Source: a virus. From it: a stretch of DNA of 26,848 nucleotides. The position numbers were made by a program, and so were the translations under genes. Location: positions 1 through 26,848 of IMG/VR virus record IMGVR_UViG_3300032736_000302; one strand, 5' to 3'. The notes beneath the pieces were generated by a model, which had not been told where the DNA came from, ran no database searches, and was given only the letters and a program-made list of their open reading frames with translations. This document shows positions 8,928 to 15,490 of this stretch, piece after piece (the first letter of the stretch is position 1; each line of letters begins with the position of its first letter).

Positions 8928-9344
8928 CTATTTCTTTGCTAATTTCCTGGCTTCCCGCGTCAGGCCTTGCGCCATGACCCGACCCATTTCATTTAACGCC
9001 TCGCCGGCCTTGTTGTCCATCGCCGGGCGCATGAACGGCTTCGCCGCTGCATTCTTGGTACCAAACTCGGTCAAATGAGCCCGGCCACTGGTTGGCTGCT
9101 TGAAGCCAATCAAAACCACGCGCTCGTTATCGTCTTTGTTTTTTCGTTCCGTCTCCGTGACAATAGAGTCACGCAAATCACCAGAATCCTTCGGCACCAA
9201 TCGCTTGGCTTCCGCAACGATGACCTTGGCGCCGGCGCGCAACGACTGATCACCAACCCTAGACGCAACATTCGGGCCCAGCGCCTTCAAGACGCGCTCC
9301 ATGTCGGCAGCGCCTTTGATGTCAAAGTCAATGATGCCGGCCAT
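8928..9344 (-). CDS. HK97 gp10-like tail completion protein
   Basis: The 138-aa sequence matches the HK97-gp10-like family: SLRAGAKVIVAEAKRLVPKD, SGDLRDSIVTE, AHLTEFGTKNAAAKPFMRPA. These proteins take part in tail completion or head-tail joining. Usually the gene lies between the head-tail adaptor and the DUF3168 gene. Here it sits after the gpGT reading frame and before the tape measure. Its ATG overlaps the gpT-frame stop (TAATG), so it is likely coupled to the frameshift product. Confidence 0.82.
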   Translation of the reverse strand: MAGIIDFDIKGAADMERVLKALGPNVASRVGDQSLRAGAKVIVAEAKRLVPKDSGDLRDSIVTETERKNKDDNERVVLIGFKQPTSGRAHLTEFGTKNAAAKPFMRPAMDNKAGEALNEMGRVMAQGLTREARKLAKK

Positions 9345-9697
9345 TAGGGCTTTACTTTCTCCGCCGTTTTTATGCGCCCGGCAAACATACCTCGAAATTC
9401 GGCGCGTAGTGGTTTCGTGTTTATTTTAACGGATTTGGTTACGGCTTCATAATCCGGGATGAAATCTCTGGCGAGAATGGGCTTGCCGCTCTTCTTCCGC
9501 ATGGGCGAGGAATTGACGACGGCCGAGGCGATCGTTCCGGCCCTGTGCCAATCGACGTCATTGCCCCACGGCTCGACATCGTAGAACGCCGCCCATTCTT
9601 GAAGTTGCCAATCAGTCAGGGAACTTTCAAGAAGATCGACATCCAATAAGCCGAGAGCCAGCGCCAGCCGATATAAGAACCGGCGCCGGCGACTCAG
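9344..9697 (-). CDS. gpT-like extension of tail assembly chaperone gpGT, reached by -1 frameshift
   Basis: The frame has no good start of its own; the only candidate is a TTG at 9646 without a clear ribosome site. Read from the slippery site it continues gpG in the -1 frame as LSRRRRFLYRLALALGLLDV, then DLLESSLTDWQLQEWAAFYD and VEPWG. This is the pattern of lambda gpT and related chaperone extensions (Arg-rich linker, then EWxAFYxxEPxG). Joined to gpG codons 1-124 it gives a 241-aa gpGT. In lambda, the gpG to gpGT ratio controls coating of the tape measure before tube assembly. The next gene overlaps its stop. Confidence 0.85.
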   Translation of the reverse strand: MSRRRRFLYRLALALGLLDVDLLESSLTDWQLQEWAAFYDVEPWGNDVDWHRAGTIASAVVNSSPMRKKSGKPILARDFIPDYEAVTKSVKINTKPLRAEFRGMFAGRIKTAEKVKP

Positions 9698-9703
9698 TTT
9701 CCC
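9657..9703 (-). promoter_or_regulatory. Programmed -1 ribosomal frameshift signal of gpG/gpGT
   Basis: On the minus strand the end of gpG reads CGG GGA AAC TGA. The heptamer G GGA AAC (9697-9703) is a canonical X XXY YYZ slippery site in the gpG frame, directly followed by the gpG stop. After a 6-base spacer (TGAGTC), bases 9690-9680 (GCCGGCGCCGG) can pair with 9667-9657 (CTGGCGCTGGC). This forms an 11-bp stem with two G-U pairs around a 12-base loop. Heptamer, spacer and stem together match known dsDNA-phage tail chaperone frameshift signals. Bases 9658-9709 recur exactly at 14780-14831. Confidence 0.88.
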
Positions 9704-9709
9704 CGTGGT
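9658..9709 (-). repeat. 52-bp direct repeat, copy 1 (gpG/gpGT frameshift element)
   Basis: Bases 9658-9709 are identical to 14780-14831, in the same orientation and 5122 bases apart. The repeat covers the last four codons of gpG, the slippery heptamer, the spacer and all but the final base of the stem-loop. It is functional sequence here, so this is probably the donor copy. Confidence 0.95.
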
Positions 9710-10068
9710 TCCGCCATCCCGTTAACCCGCAGCGCCGCAGTTTGTAGCGGGTTATATACGAACGCGGGCCGAGCCCTCAATTCCTGCTCAGACCCAGGCG
9801 GCACCAAACGCTGGCCGGCCGCATCGACGACGGATGCCGCGGTGACATGCAAAACCAAGGCATCTTCGTCAAAGGCATCTTCGTCGGTTGCCTTCTTGCC
9901 TTCGTGAAGGCAGCTTTGCGTTATCGCCTGCAGGGCCGCCGCCGATAGGGGCTTAACGAAAACATCCATATCAAGGCCATCGATCTTGACCAGCACCGAC
10001 TTACCAAGGGCGAGAGTCTTGGTCAGGAAATCGGCCTTTTTAGCCTTGTCGATTTTCTTCGAAGTCAT
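9694..10068 (-). CDS. Tail assembly chaperone gpG-like
   Basis: This 124-aa protein starts with ATG 6 bases after AGGA. It lies between the tail tube gene and the tape measure, where tail chaperones are found. Its sequence resembles the gpG/TAC family (KIDGLDMDVFVKPLSAAALQ, then an acidic stretch and LRARPAFVYNPLQTAALRVN). A fraction of ribosomes should slip at the last codons to make gpGT. In lambda, both forms bind the tape measure protein and recruit tail tube subunits; neither remains in the virion. Confidence 0.82.
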   Translation of the reverse strand: MTSKKIDKAKKADFLTKTLALGKSVLVKIDGLDMDVFVKPLSAAALQAITQSCLHEGKKATDEDAFDEDALVLHVTAASVVDAAGQRLVPPGSEQELRARPAFVYNPLQTAALRVNGMAEPRGN

Positions 10069-10082
10069 CGTAGATCCTTTTT

Positions 10083-10499
10083 TTAGGCGAAGGTCAGATC
10101 GCCGGTTGGTTTCAGCGTCACGGACAACATCAAGACGCTATCAATCTCAATTTCGTTAACTTCCCATCTGGTCACCAGGGCCGAGAAAGTCACCGTCTGG
10201 GCCGGCGAGTCCGTGAAGGTGACCCGATAGGTCCGAGAAGTTTCCGCGTTGATGTCGGTGCGGAGCGCCGCATGGCCGGCGTTGTCGGGATCATATTGCA
10301 TGATCAGTTCAATTTCCGAGCCGTCCTTGATCGCCTTTTTATATTCGCGCGCGGCCGAAGCCAGATTGGTGACGTCGATCAAGCCGCGAGATTGGCCAAC
10401 CGCGCCGATTGTCTTAATCTGGGCGATCGCCGTATAGGTCAAAGGAGAGTCGGCATTGTCCCGCGCAAAGACCGTGCCGTCTGCTACATAGGTGGTCAT
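10083..10499 (-). CDS. Major tail tube protein
   Basis: The 138-aa protein has an ATG 7 bases after GGAG. Its beta-rich sequence includes IKTIGAVGQSRGLIDVTNLA, AIKDGSEIELIMQYDPDNAG and TVTFSALVTRWEVNEIEIDS. These match the pattern of short lambda gpV-type and HK97-type tail tube proteins. It lies directly before the gpG/gpGT pair, the normal place for a tube gene. It is short for the family and lacks the extra Ig-like domain of lambda gpV. The spacer upstream (10500-10591) holds only a short GC hairpin. Confidence 0.85.
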   Translation of the reverse strand: MTTYVADGTVFARDNADSPLTYTAIAQIKTIGAVGQSRGLIDVTNLASAAREYKKAIKDGSEIELIMQYDPDNAGHAALRTDINAETSRTYRVTFTDSPAQTVTFSALVTRWEVNEIEIDSVLMLSVTLKPTGDLTFA

Positions 10500-10591
10500 G
10501 TGTGAACTCCGTCCATGGATTAGGCGCCATTACGACGCTGCCGCGCGGCTGCCCAAACCGCAAAAAGGGCCACCGCCGTAGGGCGGAGTTG

Positions 10592-10858
10592 TTATTTCTC
10601 TTCCGTCCGAATCTTGCCGCTTTTCTTGTTCTTAAACTTTCGCACATTCCTGTCACTCAATTGAGTAACCTCCACTTCGTCATCGGCATCGGGTGCGTCG
10701 TCCGGTTCTGGCGCGACCGTATCGGGATCCCTTATGAAGCCATGTTCGCCCTCTTCCGTCACGCGGAAAATGTTCGCATCGCCAAGCCCGGATATTTCAA
10801 GTGCGTGGTGCCCGTCCCTGGCGCGGATCAAATGCTGGCCGACAACGTAAATAGCCAT
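10592..10858 (-). CDS. Small acidic phage protein, unknown
   Basis: The 88-aa frame starts with ATG 3 bases after AGGTGA. The first 40 residues look folded (MAIYVVGQHLIRARDGHHAL, then FRVTEEGEHGFIRDPD). The middle is strongly acidic and probably disordered (PEPDDAPDADDEVEV), and the end is basic and Lys-rich (RKFKNKKSGKIRTEEK). It lies between the DUF3168 tail terminator and the tail tube gene. No family is recognised. A head-tail or tube-related role is possible only from position. Confidence 0.55.
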   Translation of the reverse strand: MAIYVVGQHLIRARDGHHALEISGLGDANIFRVTEEGEHGFIRDPDTVAPEPDDAPDADDEVEVTQLSDRNVRKFKNKKSGKIRTEEK

Positions 10859-10865
10859 ATCTCAC

Positions 10866-11255
10866 CTATTCAGTGTGATTGATAATATAATCCTGGATGA
10901 CGCGATAGGCGAGAATTCCGTCTTCGTAGTCATCCCGTTCGTTGTCCAGTTTGATGGAAGCCTTGATTGCGGTCAAGGTTCCCGTAAATCCGCCCAGGGA
11001 AGATCGGACCGCATCTGCCAAATTCTTCGCCGCCAAGGGGGTTGCCGCCCAGCTATCGATTTGAAACCTGGCGTGCGCCCGGCCGGATGCTCCGCCCAAA
11101 TGATGTAACCGCGGGCCCGATACTTTGAAATAGACAATTGCCGGCAAAACAACATCTTGCGGAAGCTGGACCGGATAAACCTTGGCCGAAACCAGGGCCG
11201 ATATTCCGGCATCATTGGTCAGCCGTGTGTAAAGTTCGGAGTCAATCGACATCAT
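10866..11255 (-). CDS. Tail terminator/completion protein (DUF3168)
   Basis: The 129-aa protein follows the DUF3168 pattern: an N-terminal SELYTRLTNDAGISALVSAK, then VYPVQLPQDVVLPAIVYFKV, RFQIDSWAATPLAAKNLADA, and a C-terminal YRVIQDYIINH strand. DUF3168 proteins are structurally related to lambda gpU-type tail terminators, which cap the tube and join it to the head. It overlaps the head-tail adaptor stop by ATGA. There is a second in-frame ATG one codon later. Confidence 0.85.
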   Translation of the reverse strand: MMSIDSELYTRLTNDAGISALVSAKVYPVQLPQDVVLPAIVYFKVSGPRLHHLGGASGRAHARFQIDSWAATPLAAKNLADAVRSSLGGFTGTLTAIKASIKLDNERDDYEDGILAYRVIQDYIINHTE

Positions 11256-11569
11256 GTCACCTGCGCCGTGCCGAGGATTTTCAATCCTTCCCGCCGGCCG
11301 ATTTCGCTTATTCGGGAAATATCATACAAATCCCCGTCTACGTCGACTTTCATTCGACGGGTTACATCGGTCCGATGCCAGATGCTAATTTCCTTTGTGT
11401 CCTTGGCAACGGTTCCGGGGATCCCGGTGTATTCGGTTCCCGCGGCCGGCCTCACCTTTGCCCAAACGATCGCGAGATCGGACCAGGTTTCTACTTCACC
11501 GCCAACCGCATCCCGGGCAACGGTCACTTGCCGAATGGTAACCAGCCTGTCCATCTCGCCGGCGCGCAT
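11252..11569 (-). CDS. Head-tail adaptor (SPP1 gp16 / Phage_H_T_join family)
   Basis: The start is taken as the ATG at 11569, which overlaps the upstream stop as TGATG and gives 105 aa. The N-terminus MRAGEMDRLVTIRQVTVARD is the characteristic beginning of this family. EVETWSDLAIVWAKVRPAAG and the C-terminal LYDISRISEIGRREGLKILG also fit. These small beta-barrel proteins form the stopper ring below the head-tail connector. A start upstream of 11569 would overlap the connector gene and adds no family-like residues. Confidence 0.85.
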   Translation of the reverse strand: MRAGEMDRLVTIRQVTVARDAVGGEVETWSDLAIVWAKVRPAAGTEYTGIPGTVAKDTKEISIWHRTDVTRRMKVDVDGDLYDISRISEIGRREGLKILGTAQVT

Positions 11570-12147
11570 CAGCCCATGTCCCAATTACGGTAGGGGAAGA
11601 TCAACGCCTTGGTGCCATTCGGCACGGATACGATCGTCGAGCCAATGACGGTATCCTCGCGGCGGCTATACATATCACCGATCAGGATCAACATGCCCTG
11701 GCGTATTTCATCCGGCACATCGTTCCAACTGCCCCCGAATCCGGCGATAAAGCGAACGGTCACCGCATTCATTTCGGCGCGCGTGCTGGGCCATGATTGG
11801 CCGTAGGCCGGGCGGATCCGGCCTGGCCAATCCCCCGTAGCGTCCACTTGATAAAGGCTGCTCAATAGGGTCTGGCTGACGCCGGCGGTGTCGGTATAGG
11901 TGATTGACGTCACGGATTGGAGTTTTGACATCGGCACGCGGATCTCAGCCGGAAAATAATCCATCACCAAATCCCACGTCTGGGTAATCAGCGCGCGGCC
12001 GGTAAAGGTTTCCACCCATCCGGTTGCAAGCGATATGAGTTGATCCAGATAGGCCAGTTCGCTATCTGCCGTGATATGCAAATGATCTTTGACTTGCTCC
12101 AATAGCAGGGGCCGGACGGTGGGCTTGGTGACTATGGCCAAACTCAT
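11569..12147 (-). CDS. Head-tail connector (HK97 gp6-like)
   Basis: The 192-aa protein shows the gp6-like pattern: VRPLLLEQVKDHLHITADSE, LDQLISLATGWVETFTGRAL, then a tryptophan-containing strand and a C-terminal helix, DEIRQGMLILIGDMYSRRED. In HK97 this protein forms a ring beneath the portal. The gene is longer than the shortest family members because of a beta-rich insert typical of the variant with the phrase VTVRFIAGFG. It overlaps the adaptor gene by one base and the fibre-like gene upstream by one base. Confidence 0.88.
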   Translation of the reverse strand: MSLAIVTKPTVRPLLLEQVKDHLHITADSELAYLDQLISLATGWVETFTGRALITQTWDLVMDYFPAEIRVPMSKLQSVTSITYTDTAGVSQTLLSSLYQVDATGDWPGRIRPAYGQSWPSTRAEMNAVTVRFIAGFGGSWNDVPDEIRQGMLILIGDMYSRREDTVIGSTIVSVPNGTKALIFPYRNWDMG

Positions 12148-12446
12148 TATCTATGCCCCCCTCGAATATAAATTGATCGATCGGCCGGCTGCCCGGTACT
12201 GGGTGTCATGGTGCATGTCAGCCGGTGATTGTCGCCCGCGGTCACGCCAGAAACCTTAATCGTCGCCAGAAGCGTTGTTTCCGAGGCGCCGGACAATAAT
12301 GGGGCGGACGGCGAGGCGCCATCGTTCGGCGTAATTGCCCACGCTACGGAACTGATTGTGACCCCCGACCCGATCGCTGCAAGATAGGTGGTCCAATCGA
12401 TGGTGTAATCCAGAGTATTGTCCGGATCGTGCAAGAGAACGGTCAT
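12147..12446 (-). CDS. Small Ig-like fibre-type phage protein
   Basis: The 99-aa protein reads as an all-beta domain: LHDPDNTLDYTIDWTTYLAA, then ISSVAWAITPNDG, TTLLATIKVSGVTAGDNHRL and a closing TMTPSTGQPADRSIYIR. This pattern (DYxxDWxxYL, xxSxxWxI, GxxxxDRSIxIR) is common in phages as a small protein near head-tail connector genes, usually named fibre or hypothetical. It ends where the connector starts (TAATG-type overlap) and its start overlaps the capsule-synthesis-like gene. It may be a surface decoration at the neck, but that is inference. Confidence 0.65.
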   Translation of the reverse strand: MTVLLHDPDNTLDYTIDWTTYLAAIGSGVTISSVAWAITPNDGASPSAPLLSGASETTLLATIKVSGVTAGDNHRLTCTMTPSTGQPADRSIYIRGGHR

Positions 12447-13246
12447 TTTAGAAACCTTCCCAGATGTTCCCAGGCCACGCCTGTCTGGACGTCATAAAGA
12501 TTCCACTGAGCATATGCCAGATTGCTTGCCCATTGCGAGCGGTCCGGCCGTATAGGATCTTGGGTTACGTCGTGCCGGGCAACATCCCACGCCATGGAGC
12601 CTTCGTCGAGAGCATACACCGGGACGCCAGCTAATGCAGCATCAACGCCAGAATTTGAATTGCAGGTGATGACGGCCGCGGCGCCGGCCAGGGCAGAGGA
12701 CAATTCACCAGATAGGCCAATGGCGCCATCCGGCGTTGGCGTGGAGCCGGCCATTGGATGGGCGCGAAACATGACCGGCATATCCAAGGCGCTGCAGGCC
12801 TCGATCGCAGCTTGATACCATCCCCGAATATCCAAATGCGCCACGGATTGATCACCGGGAACCTGGCCCATGAGCAATATATAATCTCCGCCATCTTTCC
12901 AGGGTTGCATCAAATCCGCAAAATTATCGGCGAATCGATCAGGCGGGGAGTTCTCATTGACAAAATCCGCGCGGCCATTTAGTCCGTTCCAGCCACAGCC
13001 GGACCACGATCGCCGATTGCCAATATATCCGCGCTCCATCACCAGCACATTGGCGACAGGGTTTGGGCGAAAGAGTTCCAGGCCAATCCGCCATCCCCAA
13101 CAAACCGCCACATCGCCGGCAAGATGTATCTCCATCTCGGTCAACCGTTCTACGTTGATGCCGTGACGCTTGATGCCTTGCGCCATTGCATCGAGCCAAA
13201 ATACTTGGTGTGGGTGCTGCCGTTGCGTCACGATCGAGATCATCAC
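12443..13246 (-). CDS. Capsule polysaccharide synthesis/GT-B-like protein
   Basis: This protein of about 267 aa begins with a Rossmann-like strand (ISIVTQRQHPHQVFWLDAMA). It contains AGDVAVCWGWRIGLELFRPN, then YILLMGQVPGDQSV and MFRAHPMAG. A GT-B-style nucleotide-sugar loop follows: VITCNSNSGVDAALAGVPVY. The last two blocks resemble capsule-synthesis (KpsC/KpsS) and CDP-glycerol-transferase-like enzymes, where the conserved His and the Ser-rich loop bind the donor. The donor here is unknown. The start may be GTG 13246 (AAGG 9 bases upstream) or the next codon, ATG 13243. It is the last enzyme of the accessory cassette before the structural genes resume. Confidence 0.7.
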   Translation of the reverse strand: MMISIVTQRQHPHQVFWLDAMAQGIKRHGINVERLTEMEIHLAGDVAVCWGWRIGLELFRPNPVANVLVMERGYIGNRRSWSGCGWNGLNGRADFVNENSPPDRFADNFADLMQPWKDGGDYILLMGQVPGDQSVAHLDIRGWYQAAIEACSALDMPVMFRAHPMAGSTPTPDGAIGLSGELSSALAGAAAVITCNSNSGVDAALAGVPVYALDEGSMAWDVARHDVTQDPIRPDRSQWASNLAYAQWNLYDVQTGVAWEHLGRFLK

Positions 13247-13281
13247 TATGCCGGGCCTTCCGTGTTTATCGCCACAAGGCG

Positions 13282-13341
13282 TTATAAGCGGTTCTCAGGG
13301 GGATTTCCATAGAGGCACGCGACCGTGCCCCGGATCATCAT
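13282..13341 (-). other. Short untranslated spacer with a 19-codon open frame
   Basis: The 134 bases between the methyltransferase and the capsule-synthesis-like gene contain only a 19-codon frame with an in-frame double ATG (MMIRGTVACLYGNPPENRL), ended by TAA. No good ribosome site is seen. The peptide has a folded-protein look, and the adjacent frame is open into the next gene apart from one TGA, so it may be a remnant of an older, longer N-terminus. Confidence 0.2.
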
Positions 13342-13380
13342 TTGGCCGGCCGTGCGCGCCAGCGGCAAGTCTGGGGCTAC

Positions 13381-13965
13381 CTATCGGCATTCGACCACGA
13401 TTGTCCTGCCGTTCACGTCGGGTTCAACCGGCGAACTTCCGCCTACCTGGCCATACCATTGCTCTGGGGTCCAGCCGCAGCGGAGCAAAAGGGCGCGAAA
13501 ATCATCCTTGGTGTAATGCCGGTGATGGACCGGCGCCAGGCGCGGTTGCCACGCCCAGACATCTTCGTTGGGCACGCTGGCCAGCAACGTATGGGCAAAG
13601 GTACGGGCCTGCCTTAGAAACAACTCGGGATTGGCCAAATGCTCGATGACCTCGAAGGCAACGACGGTATGGGAATAAAGTGGCACCGCGCCAAGATCTC
13701 TTAAGTCACCCAAAGTGTATTTGATGTTCGGGCGGTCATAGTGTTCCGATGCCCATTCCAGGCCCTCGCGCCAGCAATCGATGCCCTCCACCATAAATCC
13801 TGCATCGGCCAAAATAGCGGTGCCGTAGCCGCTATTGCAGCCAGCATCCAAGACAAGGCCCTTGGCCCGCGTGGCTGCCCACTGGTACCGGCCAACATGA
13901 TCCCCGCGCACGTCTTTAACCGTGCCGTCTGGGCTCAATCTCGCGTTTATCCAAGGATCGATCAT
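13381..13965 (-). CDS. Class I SAM-dependent methyltransferase
   Basis: The start is the ATG at 13965, which overlaps the upstream stop (ATGA) and has AAGGA 7 bases before it, giving 194 aa. Motif I is clear at residues 38-48 (VLDAGCNSGYG). It is followed by an acidic residue at the end of strand 2 (VEGID, 59-63), a motif II-like GDLRDL near 87-92 and the EVIEHL motif at 105-110. These are hallmarks of Methyltransf_11/23-type small-molecule methylases, which often modify sugars or lipids. In this cassette a glycan substrate is the likely one, but nothing in the sequence fixes it. The 17-residue extension to 14001 is probably not used. Confidence 0.88.
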   Translation of the reverse strand: MIDPWINARLSPDGTVKDVRGDHVGRYQWAATRAKGLVLDAGCNSGYGTAILADAGFMVEGIDCWREGLEWASEHYDRPNIKYTLGDLRDLGAVPLYSHTVVAFEVIEHLANPELFLRQARTFAHTLLASVPNEDVWAWQPRLAPVHHRHYTKDDFRALLLRCGWTPEQWYGQVGGSSPVEPDVNGRTIVVECR

Positions 13966-14660
13966 CGCCAGTTCCTTTTTACCCAGTCGACCGCCTGGCA
14001 CTTCGCCATGGCGGGACTACTGCGCCCATTGAAAAATACGACCCTGGCGCTTTCCGGAAGGCCTGTATGCTGGATCGGCGTGAAGCTTTCGATGCCGGCG
14101 TTAAATTTAGGCCAGGACGCGCCCTCATTGTCGAGGATATACGAAACCCAGCCCTGATCGCCGCGCTCGAATCCGGCATCCTCGGCTTCTTGTGGCCCGG
14201 TGTTCGGATCAAATCGGTTCCACACCTCTGGAAAGGCGCCGCCATCCATCAAGACAAATGAGGTGTTAAACCGGGCTTTCCTATCGGCGGGAATCTTGTT
14301 CGTTTCCCATGCCGTAAATGGCGCGTCGGTATCGAGAAGCGGCGCGATGTCGTCGACGATAACAACGTCTAGGTCCATCATCAAAATCCGCTCGCCAAAC
14401 CTTTTCCCGGCTTCTGGTTGAAACGCGAAAAGTTTCGGATAATAGGTGCCCATTTCTTTCACCGATCCAGGCATTGTCACCACCCGAACGGCGGGGATTA
14501 TGCCTTGCGGATTGTCCGTCACGCAGACCAGTTCGTGCGGGATGCTCAAATGACGCTTCAACATGCTATGGAGATTGTTGACGTAGTGGTGATCATATCG
14601 ATAGTAGGGGTTGTTCCGGAAATCCGGATTCCACCATTTGAAGCATAAAACGGTGAGCAT
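13962..14660 (-). CDS. DXD-type glycosyltransferase (GT-A fold, GT8-like)
   Basis: Starting at ATG 14660 gives 232 aa. A metal-binding DLD motif lies at residues 96-98 inside RILMMDLDVVIVDDIAPLLD, followed by FNTSFVLMDGGAF and, late in the sequence, VVFFNGRSSP. The last motif stands where GT8-like enzymes have a conserved HFxGxxKP. The enzyme should move a sugar from a nucleotide donor to an unknown acceptor. The start at 14660 overlaps the stop of the disrupted small gene (TGATG) and has GGAGG 10 bases upstream, so it is preferred over the ATG at 14696. Confidence 0.82.
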   Translation of the reverse strand: MLTVLCFKWWNPDFRNNPYYRYDHHYVNNLHSMLKRHLSIPHELVCVTDNPQGIIPAVRVVTMPGSVKEMGTYYPKLFAFQPEAGKRFGERILMMDLDVVIVDDIAPLLDTDAPFTAWETNKIPADRKARFNTSFVLMDGGAFPEVWNRFDPNTGPQEAEDAGFERGDQGWVSYILDNEGASWPKFNAGIESFTPIQHTGLPESARVVFFNGRSSPAMAKCQAVDWVKRNWR

Positions 14661-14933
14661 CAGAGAAGCACCTCCGCCCTTGGAATTCGCCAGCATTGGT
14701 GGCCATGCCTTTCCCAGCCCGGCAGCATTTCATCGATCACCGTAGCCACCGACGGATATTGCCAATCATGGCCGCAGATCCAGCGCCAGCCGATATAAGA
14801 ACCGGCGCCGGCGACTCAGTTTCCCCGTGGTCCAGCCAAATTCCTTAACCCAGCTTTCTAGCAGTTTCCAATGTGCGGTCTTGCGGCCTTCCTTAGTCGG
14901 CTCGTTGCGGCTGCGTGAATGATTTTCCATCAT
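14660..14933 (-). pseudogene. Small cassette gene split by a 52-bp duplication
   Basis: The gene begins at an ATG that overlaps the upstream stop (TGATG at 14933). It reads MMENHSRSRNEPTKEGRKTA, then HWKLLESWVKEFGW, then enters the repeat at 14831. The repeat contributes TTGKLSRRRRFLYRLAL, and the frame stops at 14766 after 55 codons. In a different frame, the bases after the repeat encode ICGHDWQYPSVATVIDEMLP, then GWERHGHQCWRIPRAEVLL, ending in a TGA that overlaps the next gene's ATG. Removing exactly 52 bases puts both halves in one 73-codon frame. The second half faintly resembles the C-terminal end of small methyltransferases. Function is unknown. It is probably inactive here, unless the 55-aa form has a role. 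Confidence 0.6.
14780..14831 (-). repeat. 52-bp direct repeat, copy 2 (ectopic frameshift element)
   Basis: This copy is identical to 9658-9709, in the same orientation. It contains GGGAAAC (14819-14825) and the stem-loop, with one terminal pair lost. Here the reading frame crosses it as GGG AAA CTG, so the heptamer is not in the phase needed for canonical slippage. The flanks differ from those of copy 1 except for short GC-rich matches. It splits the small gene at 14660-14933. Confidence 0.95.
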
Positions 14934-15490
14934 CAAATGACCTCCTTCTTTTTGCCGGCATCATAAATCTGCGTTGCAGGCTCATAGTCCCGCAAATCCT
15001 CGATATGGCGGTCTTTCCGGGCGGCCAGCCAGATCAACTCGCCGGGAACCCGCGTTGTCGACCATTGTTCGAGGATCGTGAATCCGTTTTTCGACACGAA
15101 AGCGCACATCGCCGGGGCGCTGGTAATGTGCAGCCCGTGGTTCTTGAAGCCGCTGACTGGCGAATGGGTCAGAAAACACCCGCCGACCTCGACAGCCCGG
15201 AGCGCGTTGGCCCAGGCATTGTGAGCATTCCAGACGTGCTCGATGGTTCCCATGTTGAACACCGTCCGGTGGGTTTGTGACAGCCCTATATCGGTATTGA
15301 GGTCAAGTTCCAGATCGCCGCCGTCGAGGTCCAGATCCTCGTATCCGTCTCCGACCCACTGGCCGAAATATTCATGCGCCGTTGGAAACGCCGGCAGGAC
15401 GCTGCCCGTCGCCCCCAGCATCAGCATGGCGGGTTTGTAATATTTAGCGAACCGCTCAAGAGGCGTCGTGTGCTCTGGGTGGATCGTCAT
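14933..15490 (-). CDS. Methyltransferase-like protein (class I SAM fold, degenerate motif I)
   Basis: The 185-aa protein has the middle and end of a Methyltransf_11-like fold: LDLDGGDLELDLNTDIGLSQ, then FNMGTIEHVWNAHNAWANAL and ALRAVEVGGCFLTHSPVSGF. The usual glycine-rich SAM loop near the N-terminus is weak (MLMLGATGSVLP replaces the ExGxGxG pattern). It may bind SAM poorly or act as a partner of the active methylase at 13381-13965. Its ATG overlaps the stop of the GT2-like gene (ATGA) and its stop overlaps the split small gene (TGATG), so it is embedded in a coupled cassette. Confidence 0.68.
   Translation of the reverse strand: MTIHPEHTTPLERFAKYYKPAMLMLGATGSVLPAFPTAHEYFGQWVGDGYEDLDLDGGDLELDLNTDIGLSQTHRTVFNMGTIEHVWNAHNAWANALRAVEVGGCFLTHSPVSGFKNHGLHITSAPAMCAFVSKNGFTILEQWSTTRVPGELIWLAARKDRHIEDLRDYEPATQIYDAGKKKEVI

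Noticed and set aside
9344-9646. A stand-alone gene starting at TTG 9646
   Set aside because: The frame is open upstream to the slippery site and continues gpG as a gpT-like extension, so it is a frameshift product.
10562-10586. Terminator between the small acidic protein gene and the tail tube gene
   Set aside because: The stem is only 5 bp (CCGCC/GGCGG) and the T5 run starts several bases after it; the support is too weak.
14819-14825. Functional frameshifting at copy 2
   Set aside because: The reading frame crosses the heptamer out of phase, and a -1 shift would not lead to the downstream coding frame.
9658-14831. Prophage attachment sites formed by the 52-bp repeat
   Set aside because: Copy 1 is conserved coding sequence and a recoding signal, and no integrase lies between or beside the copies.
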